From Climacium dendroides (taxonomy: Eukaryota > Streptophyta > Bryopsida > Hypnales > Climaciaceae): a stretch of 64,000 nt of DNA. Positions 24,968 through 37,073 of this stretch are shown piece after piece. The notes under the pieces are model-generated. The model worked only from the letters and a program-made list of their open reading frames with translations, was not told where the DNA came from and searched no databases. The stretch covers positions 5,770,047 through 5,834,046 of the forward strand of contig OX467087.1 in the NCBI GenBank assembly GCA_950106755.1. Reading direction: 5' to 3'. The position numbers and the translations under genes are program-made. Positions within the stretch are counted from its first letter, which is position 1. Each line of letters opens with the position of its first letter.

Positions 24968-26486
24968 GCCGAAAAATAATGGCATTCCCAAGGGCTCAAA
25001 CATCAAAAAGGTCACACTCCCCTGCAATGAAACTCCGTTTCATTTGTTTAGGAATAAAAAAAAAAGTAAGAAAAGTCACACCTACCCGTGTACGTCATCT
25101 GGCTGTTACGCATGAATTGCATCATACCCGCGTGTCTGTATGTACAACTTCGATTGAAATGTGCGCCTGGTGCGTGCCGGGCGACTCAGTCACTGGCTGG
25201 GAACTGTACATTGATCCGAGCATTCACAGGGATTCTAAGATATCTACTACTCCGTCTCAGTCGGGACGATATTTCCCCTTCGTTCCGCCCGTAATTCGTA
25301 AAATGAAATGTGAACACGCACCCACCCATGTAAGATACTGTAGGGTCTGCACCACCCACCAGGGAGGCAGCAAGTCAAGATGGGGTATGCAGTGGAAATC
25401 AATGCGGGGCCCTAGCTGAGTTGGCATTGGACTGACTTCCTGTAGGTAGGGGAGTGACCATCTGCAAGGGTTGATTTCGCAGCACAGGTTTTGAATTGGC
25501 CGCCATGGCCCAGAGGCTTTTCCAAATAAGAAGAATCGTGAACCCACCCCAAGAAGCTTGGAAGGCAGCGACGGATGCAGTCGAACTAGAACGTGAGAAT
25601 ATGGATCAACCATGTGGGAGTTTCTTCGGTGGTGAGTCCTGGACTTTTGGAACTCATTAAGCTTATATGTATGTTCCCAAAGCCCCAAAGCCCCTTGCTA
25701 AACAAAACGCCACTCACAACTCGCTTGCTGCACCCATTGAAGCCACGGAATATTAGTTTTATAAATCTCACTTTACCGTGATGGGCGGATATGCATGGAA
25801 ATATCCATTGCTGACGGAGTCAATTTAAGCTTACTCTAGGAATGAACTTCAAAACCCGAGAGGGGCAAATGGAGGGTTTTGCACAGACTCTACAGTAGAA
25901 TTGAAAGGCTAATTTATCTACGGAAAGCATTGATTCTGTATCTTAATCCCAATTCAATCTGCTGCTTAAACCACGGACCTGACTCAATAACTTCAGCATT
26001 AGGCGCAGTGTCGGCATTGGGTGCTGCTTCTCCTGCGTCCGCATGTGCTTTGACCAAAGGTCTTTGAGAAGTTAATGCTAGAAACGCGCAGGCGCAGTGC
26101 TGTATCCTCGATTGCAACAAGTGTCAACATGCCGGTGTTGATGCGAAGTCCTCACCGAGTTGCTGCCAGCAACTAAGCTTACTGACTCCATATCTCGGTC
26201 GCAGAAACAGCGCGCAAGATCTAGAAAAGAAAGATCGACGCTGAGCAACGACCTAGCTCTCAGCTTGCCAGGCTCTCCTTTAAGTAGTTCATATCTTACC
26301 TCACTGCTTTCATCAAGCTATTCTCCATCACCATCGCCTCTCAGCAAGCTTTAGAGTACAACACTTGGATAGAATTTTCTGCACAAGAGATTAGATGGTT
26401 GTCGCAAAGTGAGCTAGTTGTGTTTATAGTGAGTGCAATTTGGAAAGGAGGAATTAGACTGCAGGGAGAAGCTTGACGGGAGCAAG
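24968..26486. other. Upstream region of glutamate decarboxylase
   Basis: Composition rises to about balanced GC from 24,970. A 146-residue ORF at 24,979-25,419 (+) has no recognisable domain and overlapping ORFs on the other strand, so I do not call it. The segment 26,160-26,486 probably contains the promoter and 5' UTR of the decarboxylase gene; no unambiguous TATA element was located. Confidence 0.4.
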
Positions 26487-28718
26487 ATGGCGCTCACGAC
26501 GGTTAGGAGCATGAAGGAGACGCGGGGTCACAACACCATCGACTCCATGTTTGCCTCCAGATATGTGCAGTGCGATCTCCCCAAGTGAGTTTGCGAAGAC
26601 TGACGACTTTCTCATCTTCTGAGACAATTCTTAGCATATAGGCAGTGACCATCTCGTGCTTTCAGAAACGATCATGTCTCGCATTTTGGAAAAACAGGGG
26701 AAAAAACAACCCCGTTCTAACAATGGTACCTTGATTTGTTTCTTTTGAAGGTTCTCTATTCCGCAGCATGAGACGCCCAAGGATGCCGCATACCAGATCA
26801 TCAGCGACGAGCTCATGCTAGACGGCAACCCTCGCTTGAACTTGGCCTCGTTCGTAACGACATGGATGGAGCCCGAGTGTGACAAGCTCATCATGTCCGC
26901 CCTCAACAAGAACTATATTGACATGGACGAATACCCTGTCACCACTGAGCTTCAGGTAATTTCAATCTGTTGAGAAATGTTATGCCGGTGCTTTGAAAGA
27001 TGGCGTTGCTTGCATGATGTGGATCTGCAGGCTACGGTAGACGTTAATGAGGAACTGTGGTTTGTACAGGACCGCTGCGTGAACATGATTGCCCGCCTGT
27101 TCAATGCACCAATTGAGGCTGGTGAACAAGCCGTCGGAGCTGGTACAGTGGGATCGTCGGAGGCCATCATGCTCGCTGGTCTTGCCTTCAAGAGGAAATG
27201 GCAGAATGAGCGAAGAGCGGCGGGGAAGCCTTGGGACAAGCCCAACCTGGTCACAGGTGCAAATGTACAGGTACGTCAACGAGGCTCTAGAGAGGTGCAT
27301 TAACCAATAACCTTGGCGAATTAAAAGCGCTCCAAATCTGAGACAGATCCGGTTTTTGTAGGTCTGCTGGGAAAAGTTCGGACGATACTTCGAAGTAGAA
27401 CTCCGGGAGGTGAAGCTCACAGAAGACTACTACGTCATAAATCCGGAAAAAGCAGTCGAGCTCTGTGACGAGAACACCATTTGCGTGTGTGCGATCCTCG
27501 GATCGACATACAATGGTGAATTCGAAGATGTGAAGACGCTGAACGACCTGCTGGAGAAAAAGAACGCAGAGAAAGGGTACTTTAGTCTCTCCACTCAAAT
27601 TCCTCCGAAGACCTCCATTTCCTGCCAGACACACTTCCCAAGAAATCAGGGTTACGAGGAATCGGAATCCTCTGTTTTACTTGATTTCTTCATTGCGTTT
27701 CTGATTTCGTTTTTTCAACTCTGTTTTCAAAAACTCTCCTCTTCAGCTGTAAGCACACAATAAGATTGCAAAACGTTAAAACACGGTCAAACTATGACGG
27801 AATTAGAAATCACAGTACGGAATACTGCTTCTGCAGCTTCAGAATTGAATGAATCCGTGCACTGACCAACCGAAGTGAAAATCAACAATCAGGTGGAACA
27901 TTCCGATTCACGTGGACGCCGCCAGCGGCGGCTTCATAGCGCCGTTCATCTACCCCGACCTCGTCTGGGACTTCCGCCTGCCCCTCGTGAAGAGCATCAA
28001 CGTTTCCGGCCACAAGTACGGCCTGGTGTACGCCGGCATCGGCTGGGTGGTGTGGCGCAGCAAGGAGGATCTCCCTGAGGAGCTCATCTTCCATGTGAAC
28101 TATCTCGGCGCCGACCAGCCAACTTTCACACTCAACTTCTCCAAAGGCGCGAGCCAAGTGATCGCGCAGTACTACCAACTCATCCGTTTAGGGTTCGACG
28201 GATACAAGAACATCATGGCCAACTGCGCCGTGAACGCCAAGTTCCTCACGGAAGCCATCAAGAGCCTTGGCCGCTTCAAAATTTTGTCGAAGGAAATCGG
28301 CGTCCCGGTGGTGGCGTTCTCTCTGTTGGACAACCACGACCATGACGAGTACGAAATCAGCGACGGACTGCGAAGGTATGGATGGACGGTGCCTGCTTAC
28401 ACTATGGCGCCCGATGCGCAGCACGTCACGCTCCTGCGAGTGGTGGTGCGCGAGGATTTCAGCAGATCCCTTGCTGATCGGCTGGTGACGGACATCAAGC
28501 GCGTGCTGACGTTCATGGACGCCAGGCCGAGCAAGCTCATTCAGTCCGTGACGGAGGCGGTGCAACAGGAGACTGAGGAGCAGCACTCACCGCGTCCGAA
28601 ATCGGCTGATGATGTGAAGAAAATGAAAGCGTTCAGCCTCACCTTGCATCCCAAGAAGTTAGACTCGTTCGGATCCCGATCCAGCCCGCTTAGCAGCCCT
28701 CGAGCTGGCATTTGTTAA
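26487..28718 (+). CDS. GAD: Glutamate decarboxylase, five exons, about 514 aa
   Basis: A cytosolic PLP enzyme that converts L-glutamate to GABA and CO2, feeding the GABA shunt. Exons: 26,487-26,584, 26,751-26,955, 27,070-27,270, 27,362-27,576 and 27,893-28,718; all introns are GT-AG and the phases close to 514 codons plus stop, near the usual 490-510. Recognisable segments are [50 protein letters not shown] (PLP phosphate region), [13 protein letters not shown], and [10 protein letters not shown] with the PLP lysine at about residue 281. Plant GADs carry a C-terminal calmodulin-binding segment with a conserved Trp and lysine cluster. Here the tail (residues about 455-514) has lysine clusters (KKMKAF, HPKKL) but no Trp, so Ca2+/calmodulin control may be lost or altered. 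Confidence 0.97.
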
Positions 28719-29417
28719 AAGACGACTTACAAACACTCTTGAAGAGAAAACTCCCAATCTTTCTTGAGAAAAACTTTTTGAGAAACACTTCGATCTCTTT
28801 CAGGGAAAGCTTCAAACTTTTCTTTAGAGAGTGCTTCGAGAGATCTTTAATCTCTGTTTGAGACCGGCATGAATTGACATTATGCTCACTCGAGACACTG
28901 CAGTTTATATGATGCTGGGGTGTTCGTTAGCCTCTTTTGGAGTTTTGGGAGTAGTTTCTTTTTTACCAATGAATGTTGGTGTATCCAGTGGTAGGAATTT
29001 CGTCCGTTACGTACAAAGTTCCAATCAATTATGCGGAGAATATTTTTCAATGAGGAGAATTTTTTTGGATCTTGAGATGTCTTCAAGAATAAGGAGTTTG
29101 TTCCTCAACCATATGCGCAACAGACATACTTGGACATACAGTCAGTAGGGTTAATGTTGTGTTTCTTTCATAACTCAAAATCGTGTTCATAGTAAAGAAA
29201 ATCCTAAAATATCTTAAGTTGTCAAAAGCCCAAAATATCTTCAAGTTATTTAAATCCTAAAATATCTTCAAGTTGTCATGCAATTAGAGGATTGGATAGG
29301 GTTCCTCACGGAATGCGCGACAAGCCATGCAATTTAGGGTTTGGATAGGAAAGAATTAGGGTTTGTCCATAAGTCATGCAATTTAGGGTTTGATTTAGGT
29401 TCCTCGGGAGAGGATTA
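28719..29417. other. Intergenic region between decarboxylase and U2 genes
   Basis: The first part is the decarboxylase 3' UTR and contains GAGAAA/CTTTCGAGA-like simple sequence. From about 29,200 to 29,400 there are imperfect repeats of AAATCCTAAAATATCTTCAA (three copies) and of CATGCAATTTAGGGTTTGGA (three copies). The latter contains the TTTAGGG telomere-type word but not in tandem. Confidence 0.5.
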
Positions 29418-29609
29418 GGGCTGCGCCAGCCAAGGATGTAGTGCTATACCGAGGCGACGCGCGCGGGTCTAGGTAGCAAGCTACCTGATGGACCCGCACC
29501 CACAGAGAAATTAGATTAATATCATGGGATCATTGATCCCCGTATCAGATATTAAACTGATAAGAACAGATACTACACTTGATCTTAGCCAAAAGGCCGA
29601 GAAAGGTAT
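29418..29609 (-). ncRNA. U2: U2 spliceosomal snRNA gene
   Basis: The RNA component of the U2 snRNP, which pairs with intron branch points. On the minus strand the transcript begins ATACCTTTCTCGGCCTTTTG at 29,609 and continues with the near-invariant U2 block, including the branch-point-recognition sequence GTGTAGTATCTG and the stem IIa region TTAATATCTGATA. The 3' half folds into the expected hairpins (GGTAGCTTGCTACC loop stem and a terminal GGCTGGCGCAGCCC). Length of about 192 nt fits plant U2 (about 196). The Sm-site position reads AATTTCTCTG instead of a U-run such as AATTTTTTG, which is atypical. Plant-type upstream elements are present, so I take it as a gene rather than a retro-copy. 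Confidence 0.92.
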
Positions 29610-29634
29610 ACCTCCAATCACTCACCCCAGCCTC

Positions 29635-29641
29635 TATATAT
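29635..29641 (-). promoter_or_regulatory. TATA box of the U2 gene
   Basis: ATATATA on the minus strand at about -26 to -32 from the U2 start, the usual place in plant snRNA genes. Confidence 0.75.
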
Positions 29642-29668
29642 CCCAAGTTGGACGGTACACGCCACAAA

Positions 29669-29679
29669 CGATATGGGAT
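29669..29679 (-). promoter_or_regulatory. Upstream sequence element (USE) of the U2 gene
   Basis: On the minus strand ATCCCATATCG matches the plant snRNA USE consensus RTCCCACATCG at 10 of 11 positions. It lies at about -60 to -70, and its distance from the TATA box fits the RNA polymerase II type of plant snRNA promoter (U6-type polymerase III genes are about one helical turn shorter). Confidence 0.8.
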
Positions 29680-30173
29680 AATTACATATTCACTGACAAA
29701 ATATGCATTGAAGAAGACTCTGGTTGAGTTCGACGGTTTGTACAAGTAAAAGGGCATAAATCTGTTCCACAGAAAATACGAAAGAAAAAGTCACTAACAC
29801 AGTCCACAACATAATGTCGAACACTTCAATCAGCAGGAACTGATGCAACATAGCCAACAGGGAACTGAACTGGCTAATACTTAAATTTGATGTTTTAACC
29901 AATCATTCACCAGAATAATAACCTTCATGGCATAAATCCAGATATATTCCAGTATACTGAACTTGCTCCAAAGCTCCGAAACATGTATAACTACGCTTCG
30001 TTAGAATGACATGCCTGGAGATGAGACATAGCTTTTGATAAGCACTCTGTCAATTACCCACGATCAAGTGGAAATCAATATTCATCAGCACTTTTGGCTT
30101 CGACAGGAGGACCTGAGACGATAACACAGTACCGGTATACTATTCACAAGCGCAGCGAAGTGCATTTAACGAC

Positions 30174-30208
30174 GGTGTTCGGTGTTCGGTGTTCGGTGTT
30201 CGGTGTTC
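30174..30208. repeat. Heptanucleotide repeat (GGTGTTC)5
   Basis: Five perfect tandem copies of GGTGTTC lie about 90 bp beyond the stop codon of augmin subunit 5, probably in its 3' UTR or just beyond it. The rest of 29,680-30,299 shows no gene. Confidence 0.95.
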
Positions 30209-30299
30209 GCAGTCCACCACTCCAGCATGAGACAGGAGATTCATTGGAGCCGATTTTGCTGTTCTTCGAGTATTATAAAATAATCCCGATTTAAACATC

Positions 30300-33200
30300 T
30301 TACAATAGTTGTTTCTCGTAGAAGGTTGTCTGGAGTTGTTTCACCAGAGCCAGCCATGCACCAACGTTTTGACCATCAACAGTCACCCAATCAACCACAC
30401 TGGCTGCAGGCTGTTCCCACCACTCATCAACCTGCGTAAGTGCAAGGAGCACTTTGTAGATTAGTTCCAAGACAGGAATGAACATTATCTCTGGTGCAAG
30501 TGACTGATTAAAATATGTACTGTGTCGCATAATTTGCAGTAAAAAATCTGTGCTTGTTGATGTATCCGGCCTCAAATTCCTAAACTTAGCATCATATACA
30601 AGATCTATCTGTTGAGGTGCTCGAGAGTGACTATGGCATGCCTTTGCAAGAAAAGGAATATTCCAGATATGATGGGAAACCTGATGGAATTTCAGTCCAT
30701 CAAATACCCAGATCTTCCCCAGATATGTACACACTAAAGTCAAACGAAGAAATTTGGATACTCACCAGACCACGTACACGCTTGCAGTCTTCCAAGCATC
30801 GTTGAGCCTCTTGAACTGCACTCTTGAGCTCTGGCAGCCACACCTCTAGGGCAGTTTTATCTTCCTCAGCTGACTTCTCAGTGCAGAATGCCACGGTCCT
30901 GTTAAGTGCACAAACAAATACAGAAGTTAAATGGATTGGATAGGCCTTACTGTGTTATCTGCAAGCCACCGAAACATGAAAGACATGATTACCTCTCATA
31001 CTCTGGTATCGATGAACTAGCAGCAGCCAACAGGCCACGACCACTTTTGAGGAGATCCTTCAGGGTCTGCACTTGATTCACTGCTTTAGCAAGATCCTCT
31101 ATTAGGTTCGCAGAAGTCCCACCAGGTCGGAGAAAGAACCGCAAAGAGTCCACAATCTGAGCTAACCCAAAGTCCCCACTTTCTCCTGCAGCAAACACAT
31201 AGATCTAATAATGTGAAAAGAACCTCATACATGCATTGACATCTAAGCCCGTAAAAATCGAATCAGCTCAAGGAGAGAACTAGAACAATCTAGCTAACGA
31301 CACAGAGTAGAACTAACGATGACAATCATGCTAGATAAAATATCATGATTCAGTAAATTCAAGGTCTTCCAAGACACGTAAGACACGTAGTTCCCATTGC
31401 CAGATAACTTACTAATATAAATATAAAGATACCGAGCGTTCTACACATCGAATCGAAGGAATGAATTCGAAAGGTACAATGAGTGAAGTCTCAAAAATAC
31501 CAGAAGAATAATGTGTTGCTGCTGAAATGCGGCAAATCGAAGGAATGGCGGATGGATCTCCACTTGCTGCCCTTGCCGTGAGCAAGTCAGCGCTCCTCTC
31601 AGCGGCGGCAATAGCTTCTGCCCCACTCGCAGTATTCGTCATCATTCCCTCTAAAAGGCCCTGATAATATTCAAAACAGGTGAGTCTTTAGCTCTAATTC
31701 AGAGGAAAATCTTCCACCTCACAACAAATTTCTAAAGACAACTCGTTAACCTGATCTCCTTGGCTGATTTTCAGGATAAAATGCATTACCTGAGAGAAAG
31801 CTGCCATCATATACAAGCGGTTATCGGGACCCCTTTGAAACGCAGAAAGTTCCCTCTCTATGATATCACGGGCGGCGTTGGACTTGTTTTGAAGAGACTC
31901 GCATATAGGAACAATTGTGCTTGCCGATTGCTCCCTAGATGCCCTCGAGTGATGCTCCCATGCAGCCGCTGCTGCCTGAAACAATAAACGACAATTCCAG
32001 CAGTCGCCTTCACTACTTGACAGGCTAGAAATAGAATAAAAGCACGAGAAAATAGACCCAACGCATTTCTCAGCAGAATTTGTCTGCCTCGACTGTATTC
32101 ATCATTCCCATATTTAGACAACTACATTACATTTAACTGCTTCATATCAATATGCTGAATCTCCTTTCAAGCGCGATAAATCACAAAACAGGAATATATA
32201 CGTACCATGTTAGCACGGAGAAGGGCTGTATAAATAGCTTCCAACCCCAAACGCCGAGAGTCAAATTCTTCTATTCTTTTCCACTTCTGACGGAGTGCCT
32301 CTTCTGCTTTTCTGCGCTCTTCACATAACTTATGGAGGCGCTGAACCTCTGCCGTAAGAGTATTTACACTTGCTCGAACTCCTGCCAGCTCTCTTTCCTT
32401 TGCCCACACCTCTAACTGCAAAGCACAGAAGTAGAAAGATTCTTCGTGTCAGTGCTACAGATCAGAATTACGAAACCAGGTAATGCGCGTGCAAAGACAA
32501 GGGTGACCATAATCAAAAGCCGCATAAGCGTCTTACTTCATGTTGGCGAAGAGGACCAGTGGTTGGCGCGCTGGAATCTCCACCAACATCATGGATCCTT
32601 AATATAAGCTCGTCGCTTCGTCTCTTGGCATCAGAAGCCTGGTTCACTGCATCCTCAGTGGCCATGAACTGATGCGCGTGCGCCCTCTGTCAATGACAGA
32701 CTCGGTTAGCAAAAGAGATCGGTGAGTTATGAGCACCTACCAGGTGAGTAAGTCTTGCCCACGCAATCCACCGAGGCATTCAAGAAAGACCGTGAAAACA
32801 CAAGCAGTATAGGTTAACAATCTGTGCAAGGTATTGATGCCCAAACTGAATGGTCTGGAGCTTCCAAAGGAAATCAAATATTAACCTGTCTTTCTCGAAG
32901 TTGTTTGAAGGTATTTTTAGCTTCCTTAGTGCTCCCTCTGGGATTACGGCGGTGCACATTCAACAAATCATCGACTTCCGCTGAAATATCCTCGAGAACC
33001 CTATTGTTCTCATACCTGTACCTGCACTCCTGACGGAACAAATTAATAGAGGACGAGGCAGTCACACAATGCAGAAGACCTAGGAACATATCCTATTTGA
33101 AAATTACTCCGAGAGCGTTCACTGTGCAGCTCCAACTCCCTGCCTTCTAAAGTCTAAGCTGGTGATGTGATTCGAAAAATCTGGCGCAATTCATATTGAA

Positions 33201-34562
33201 CTGAATAAAGGTTGAACGTCAGCCAGTCTCAGCGTAACAAGAACTCTTCAGCGGTTCTAGATGTAGAGTACAAATCAGACGCACCTAAGCCGTTCAGCAT
33301 CAGCTCGTACGTCAATCTTCTCAGTTTCAGAGTCGACAGTGGCCACAACACGCTTGGTGTAGTCAGCCATGGCCAGTAATAATAGAGGTGGATTTTTCAA
33401 CAGATTCACTGCAATATCTTTCACTTCTTCGGGAATGCCGTCCCCGTCCACTTCAAAGCTCAACTTGGCAGCTTCCAGCTGCCCGTCGGACTGGCTGCTT
33501 GCACCATCGTATGCTGGAAAAGAGGTCCTAATTCTATCCAGTAAAGCAGACGAGAGAACTTCACAAGCTTGACGAATGTTTCGCTCTTGAGGAGTCTCCC
33601 GTAAAACTTGTTTCTCATCAGACACAGTAGCTGATGTCGAGGAATGTGCATCCGCATTGCCTTGCAAACGTTCTTGGACGAGGTCGGAGGAAACCGACTT
33701 TCCTCTCTGTGCATCTCTCGCATGCTCAACATGAACGTGAAGTCGCTTCCAGTATTCCATAAATATGCGAGTAGACTGTTCTGACCGTTGGTCGTATGAT
33801 TCGAGCAATACCTGCTTGTGTCTACAACCTCTTGCAGTAAGAATCACCCACTCGAGAGTCCGACATCAAGCTAACAAAATCATCAAAAAATCCCAAACAA
33901 TCAAGTTTTTCACATTCAATAATTCAGAAGGTATGTTTATATAAATGCGAATCATCCTCTCACCTCGAATTATTTCTCTCTTCAGAAACGCGCTGGCGTT
34001 CAATTTCTTCCTTCGAAGCATCGAGCATGCGGCTTTTCAAGTCTTTCCCCATGCGCTGCACGGACAGTCTCAATTTCTCCACCTCCTGCTCCGCCGCGTC
34101 CCTCTCACGCAACGCTTTCTCAATGGAGTCTTCACTATCTGCCACCTTCTCTCTTTCTCTCTCCACACCTTCCCTCGACTTCGGCCTGTCCCCCGTGCCA
34201 GGCCTCGATCGGCTCTTATTGTACCTCCTCACACTCTTTCCCACATTCGACCGCTCACTCTTGCCCGACTCCACCTCCTTCTCCTTCTCCTTCTCATCCC
34301 CGGCGTCCTCCCTCAATTCACGTTTCCCACCGCGCGACGGACTCCCATGCACATGAATATTACGCCGAATCTTTTCCACCGTCTGGTCCGACTTCACCCG
34401 GTCCAACAGAAACTTCCACACCAACATCATATTCCCCCTGCAAATCCTCCGCAAGGCCTCCGCGGACGGGGACGCCCTGTATCCCATCTCCTGCTGCAGC
34501 CATTCGATAATCGCTTCAGCAGTCGGCGCACCGCCACTGCCACCACCACTGCCGCCCTGCAT
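30300..34562 (-). CDS. AUG5: Augmin complex subunit 5 (HAUS5-like), ten exons, about 811 aa
   Basis: A subunit of the eight-protein augmin complex, which recruits gamma-tubulin to existing microtubules so that new ones branch off in spindle, phragmoplast and cortical arrays. Exons (descending): 34,562-33,964, 33,821-33,285, 33,021-32,886, 32,686-32,537, 32,415-32,206, 31,975-31,790, 31,660-31,501, 31,185-30,993, 30,898-30,766 and 30,431-30,300. All are GT-AG and total 2,436 nt with closed phases. Diagnostic plant AUG5 segments are [14 protein letters not shown] and [19 protein letters not shown] near the N-terminus, [41 protein letters not shown], and the C-terminal [20 protein letters not shown]. 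Length is close to the roughly 800 of known plant proteins. Residues about 90-190 are charged and low-complexity, then coiled coil. The start ATG opens a Gly/Ser-rich leader just before the conserved region. Confidence 0.96.
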
Positions 34563-36620
34563 CGCTTCTACACGTCCCCCTCAAATCCCTTCAATCCATC
34601 TCCAAATATCCATCGCCGCTTCCACACCACCAACGCCGCCCAAACGCCAAGAACCCGATCCTGGGCCACGCCCTAACTGGCAACACAATGTCAATCCCAT
34701 CGACCTGAAATTTTTTGAACGACGTGCTCGAATCATTCAAACGCATTTCAGTGGCAACGATAACTACGTTGGGCCCGCCATAGCCCGACCACGACGTCGA
34801 GCGCCATGCGCTTTGCTCCAGCCCGCCCTGGCGAACGAAGCTGGAGGCGGGAAAGAAGGCGTTTGTAAGTTTTGGATGGTATACTGAAGGACGAACGACG
34901 GACGGACGGAGCTTTAGTTCACATCCGTCCGTCTGTGGCGCCTGGCTGGCTGGCTCCTTTCAGTCGTAGTGTGTACGTTTTCGCTTGGGACAGTTCGGTG
35001 GAAGTATTTGTACCAGGGAGTATTATGAGGAATCTGTAGGTGGGACGAAAGGGTACCAACCGAGGTACCAAGGTTGAAAATATGAAAAATACTTACATCT
35101 TGTGTAGATTGGTTACTAATCATGGATGAACCATTGATAAATTTCTATAGTTTAAGTTCGTTCACAGGTAGGTATGGATGCTCTATAGGTAATTCCTACA
35201 GGTCATTTAACTAAGCTAGGGTTGTGCACAATTAAAGGAATTGGGAATATATGACCATATCTAATTGATCAATAGATAAGAATTCATATTTATTATATTT
35301 AAACCCGAGGTTGATAGACTTATCAAACAATTGTTAATGTCACTCTTTAAAATTTCCGACTTGACTCCCCTTTCACCATCTAGGATCTATGGCTTCTTAT
35401 TCTTTTATTTGAACTACAACTTCATTCTCCAATCTAGTCTTCTCAGCTTCAATAGATTTTTGACCACTTTGATTTGCTCCCACTTGCTCTGGTACCATTT
35501 GCTTTTCTAAGTTGACTATAGAACTTCCACAAATTCCTTTCGAATAATTCTTCTTATAACAAAATTTACAACCCTTATTCTTCCTACAAGATTCGCTTAT
35601 CTTCATCATCACATGACTCATACTATTGACTTAATTGAGATTTCTATTTGATCCATTGTACGATGTAACTTCCAATTCCTATTCTTCCCAATTGATATGA
35701 ATTTAATTCCCAAATAAATATCTCAAATAGATTTACTCAAATTCAACTATTGTTGTATACAAGCTCATGTGATTTCCATTGATTCCCATAACAGCCATCG
35801 CATTCCATATTCATAATCCATTCACACAAATTACCACTATTGAATACACACACAGCCAAGCATTCTTACTCATTCATCCCAAAGATATTTCCTCACAACT
35901 AAGTCCATAGACTCAACCCTCAACATAGAAACATACTCACAATTGATACACACAATTCTAGCGCAACCAATCACCCACAACAATAATCACACCACAATAG
36001 AAAATATCACAATTTCATAACACATCCAAAAATTCACACTCACATGGGCATCAATTACACACCACAATGAACACAATACTTTACACCAATAATTTCTGCA
36101 TTATATTCCACCATAGAAAAAAATACAATTATCTTTCATTCCTTCCCGACTCCACTCCATAACATTTATCGATCCAGCACAATAAAACAGACACCAGCAT
36201 TATAGACACTACGTTTCTCTTACACACTAAACTCACACTCAAAACAAAATCAATTGCTCACTCCACTACCACCAGCCTCACCACCGCGAGAGCTTTGGAT
36301 CCCTCTCCAGATTGCCTTCCCCAAGCTGGTTGACAATTGATTTCACGTGCTTCACACCAATAATCCTAACCGCCACTATTGATCGCACCCATTCATCTGT
36401 TTCTATACATCCATTGATAAAATTCCATAATAAAGTCCTTACTAACTGGTAATAACCAAGTTTTAACACCGCAAAATTGGAAAATTAACAAAATTTAAGT
36501 TATTGTACACTTCTTCTCTATAGATTCTAATACTACACCTTAACTTCAGACTAGGACATATTATTGTAAACAAGAGCATGAAGAAGTTCTAGAGATTTGT
36601 ACCATTTTAATATCAATTAA
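34563..36620. other. Intergenic region upstream of augmin subunit 5
   Basis: The first 350 bases are GC-rich and probably the augmin promoter and 5' UTR (ACGGACGGACGG simple repeat near 34,900). From about 35,150 the DNA is AT-rich with no recognisable gene. A cysteine-containing ORF at 35,397-35,621 (-) is isolated and unsupported. Confidence 0.45.
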
Positions 36621-37069
36621 CTATGGAATGCCAGGTTGTTTACCATGGAAATCATCCTTTTAGGTACCATGTGAATCATTTGCTTAACCCTTAAACGACA
36701 GACTGGTGACTATGGAAATCATCCATTTTGATACAATGGAAAATCATTGGTCTAAACAAATCCAAAAGTACTCATTGGAAGTCAAAGTATTGTAGAAGAT
36801 CTTCCCTTTCCACACAAAATTTTGAGAATGAATAGTGGCACTTTTGTCCTACACTACAAGATTCTCTATCATCCATTGGATATCAAACATCTACCTTGAC
36901 ATTTAAGGGTTAAAAAGTATCCCAAGAGCACTCATTGAAGGTCAAACCTTTAAGCTAGCCCCACCCTTTTCACACAAAATTCTCCAAATGAAGCTCTGTA
37001 CTTCTATCTTATGTGGAAGGATTTTTTGTCATCCATTAAACATTTTTAAGCAGCCACATCACAACAAGG
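36621..37069. mobile_element. TTAA-flanked MITE (family B, outer copy) split by a nested copy
   Basis: Flanked by TTAA at 36,617-36,620 and 37,070-37,073. Removing the inner insertion (222 bp plus one TTAA) leaves 223 bp, the same length as the copies at 20,588-20,807 (220) and 36,688-36,909 (222). The shared core includes TGGAAATCA-CCATTT, CACACAAAATT and CATCCATT blocks. Confidence 0.85.
36688..36909. mobile_element. TTAA-flanked MITE (family B, inner copy), 222 bp
   Basis: Begins CCCTTAAACG and ends CATTTAAGGG with direct TTAA duplications at 36,684-36,687 and 36,910-36,913. It sits inside another copy of its own family, exactly where the copy at 20,588-20,807 has a single TTAA. CCC-beginning ends and an obligate TTAA target are the signature of piggyBac-type elements. 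There is no coding capacity. Confidence 0.85.
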
Positions 37070-37073
37070 TTAA

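Noticed and set aside
24979..25419. 146-codon ORF upstream of glutamate decarboxylase
   Set aside because: No domain, no splice or promoter context, and competing ORFs on the other strand.
29300..29400. TTTAGGG words suggesting interstitial telomere DNA
   Set aside because: They occur singly within a longer 25-bp imperfect repeat, not as tandem TTTAGGG.
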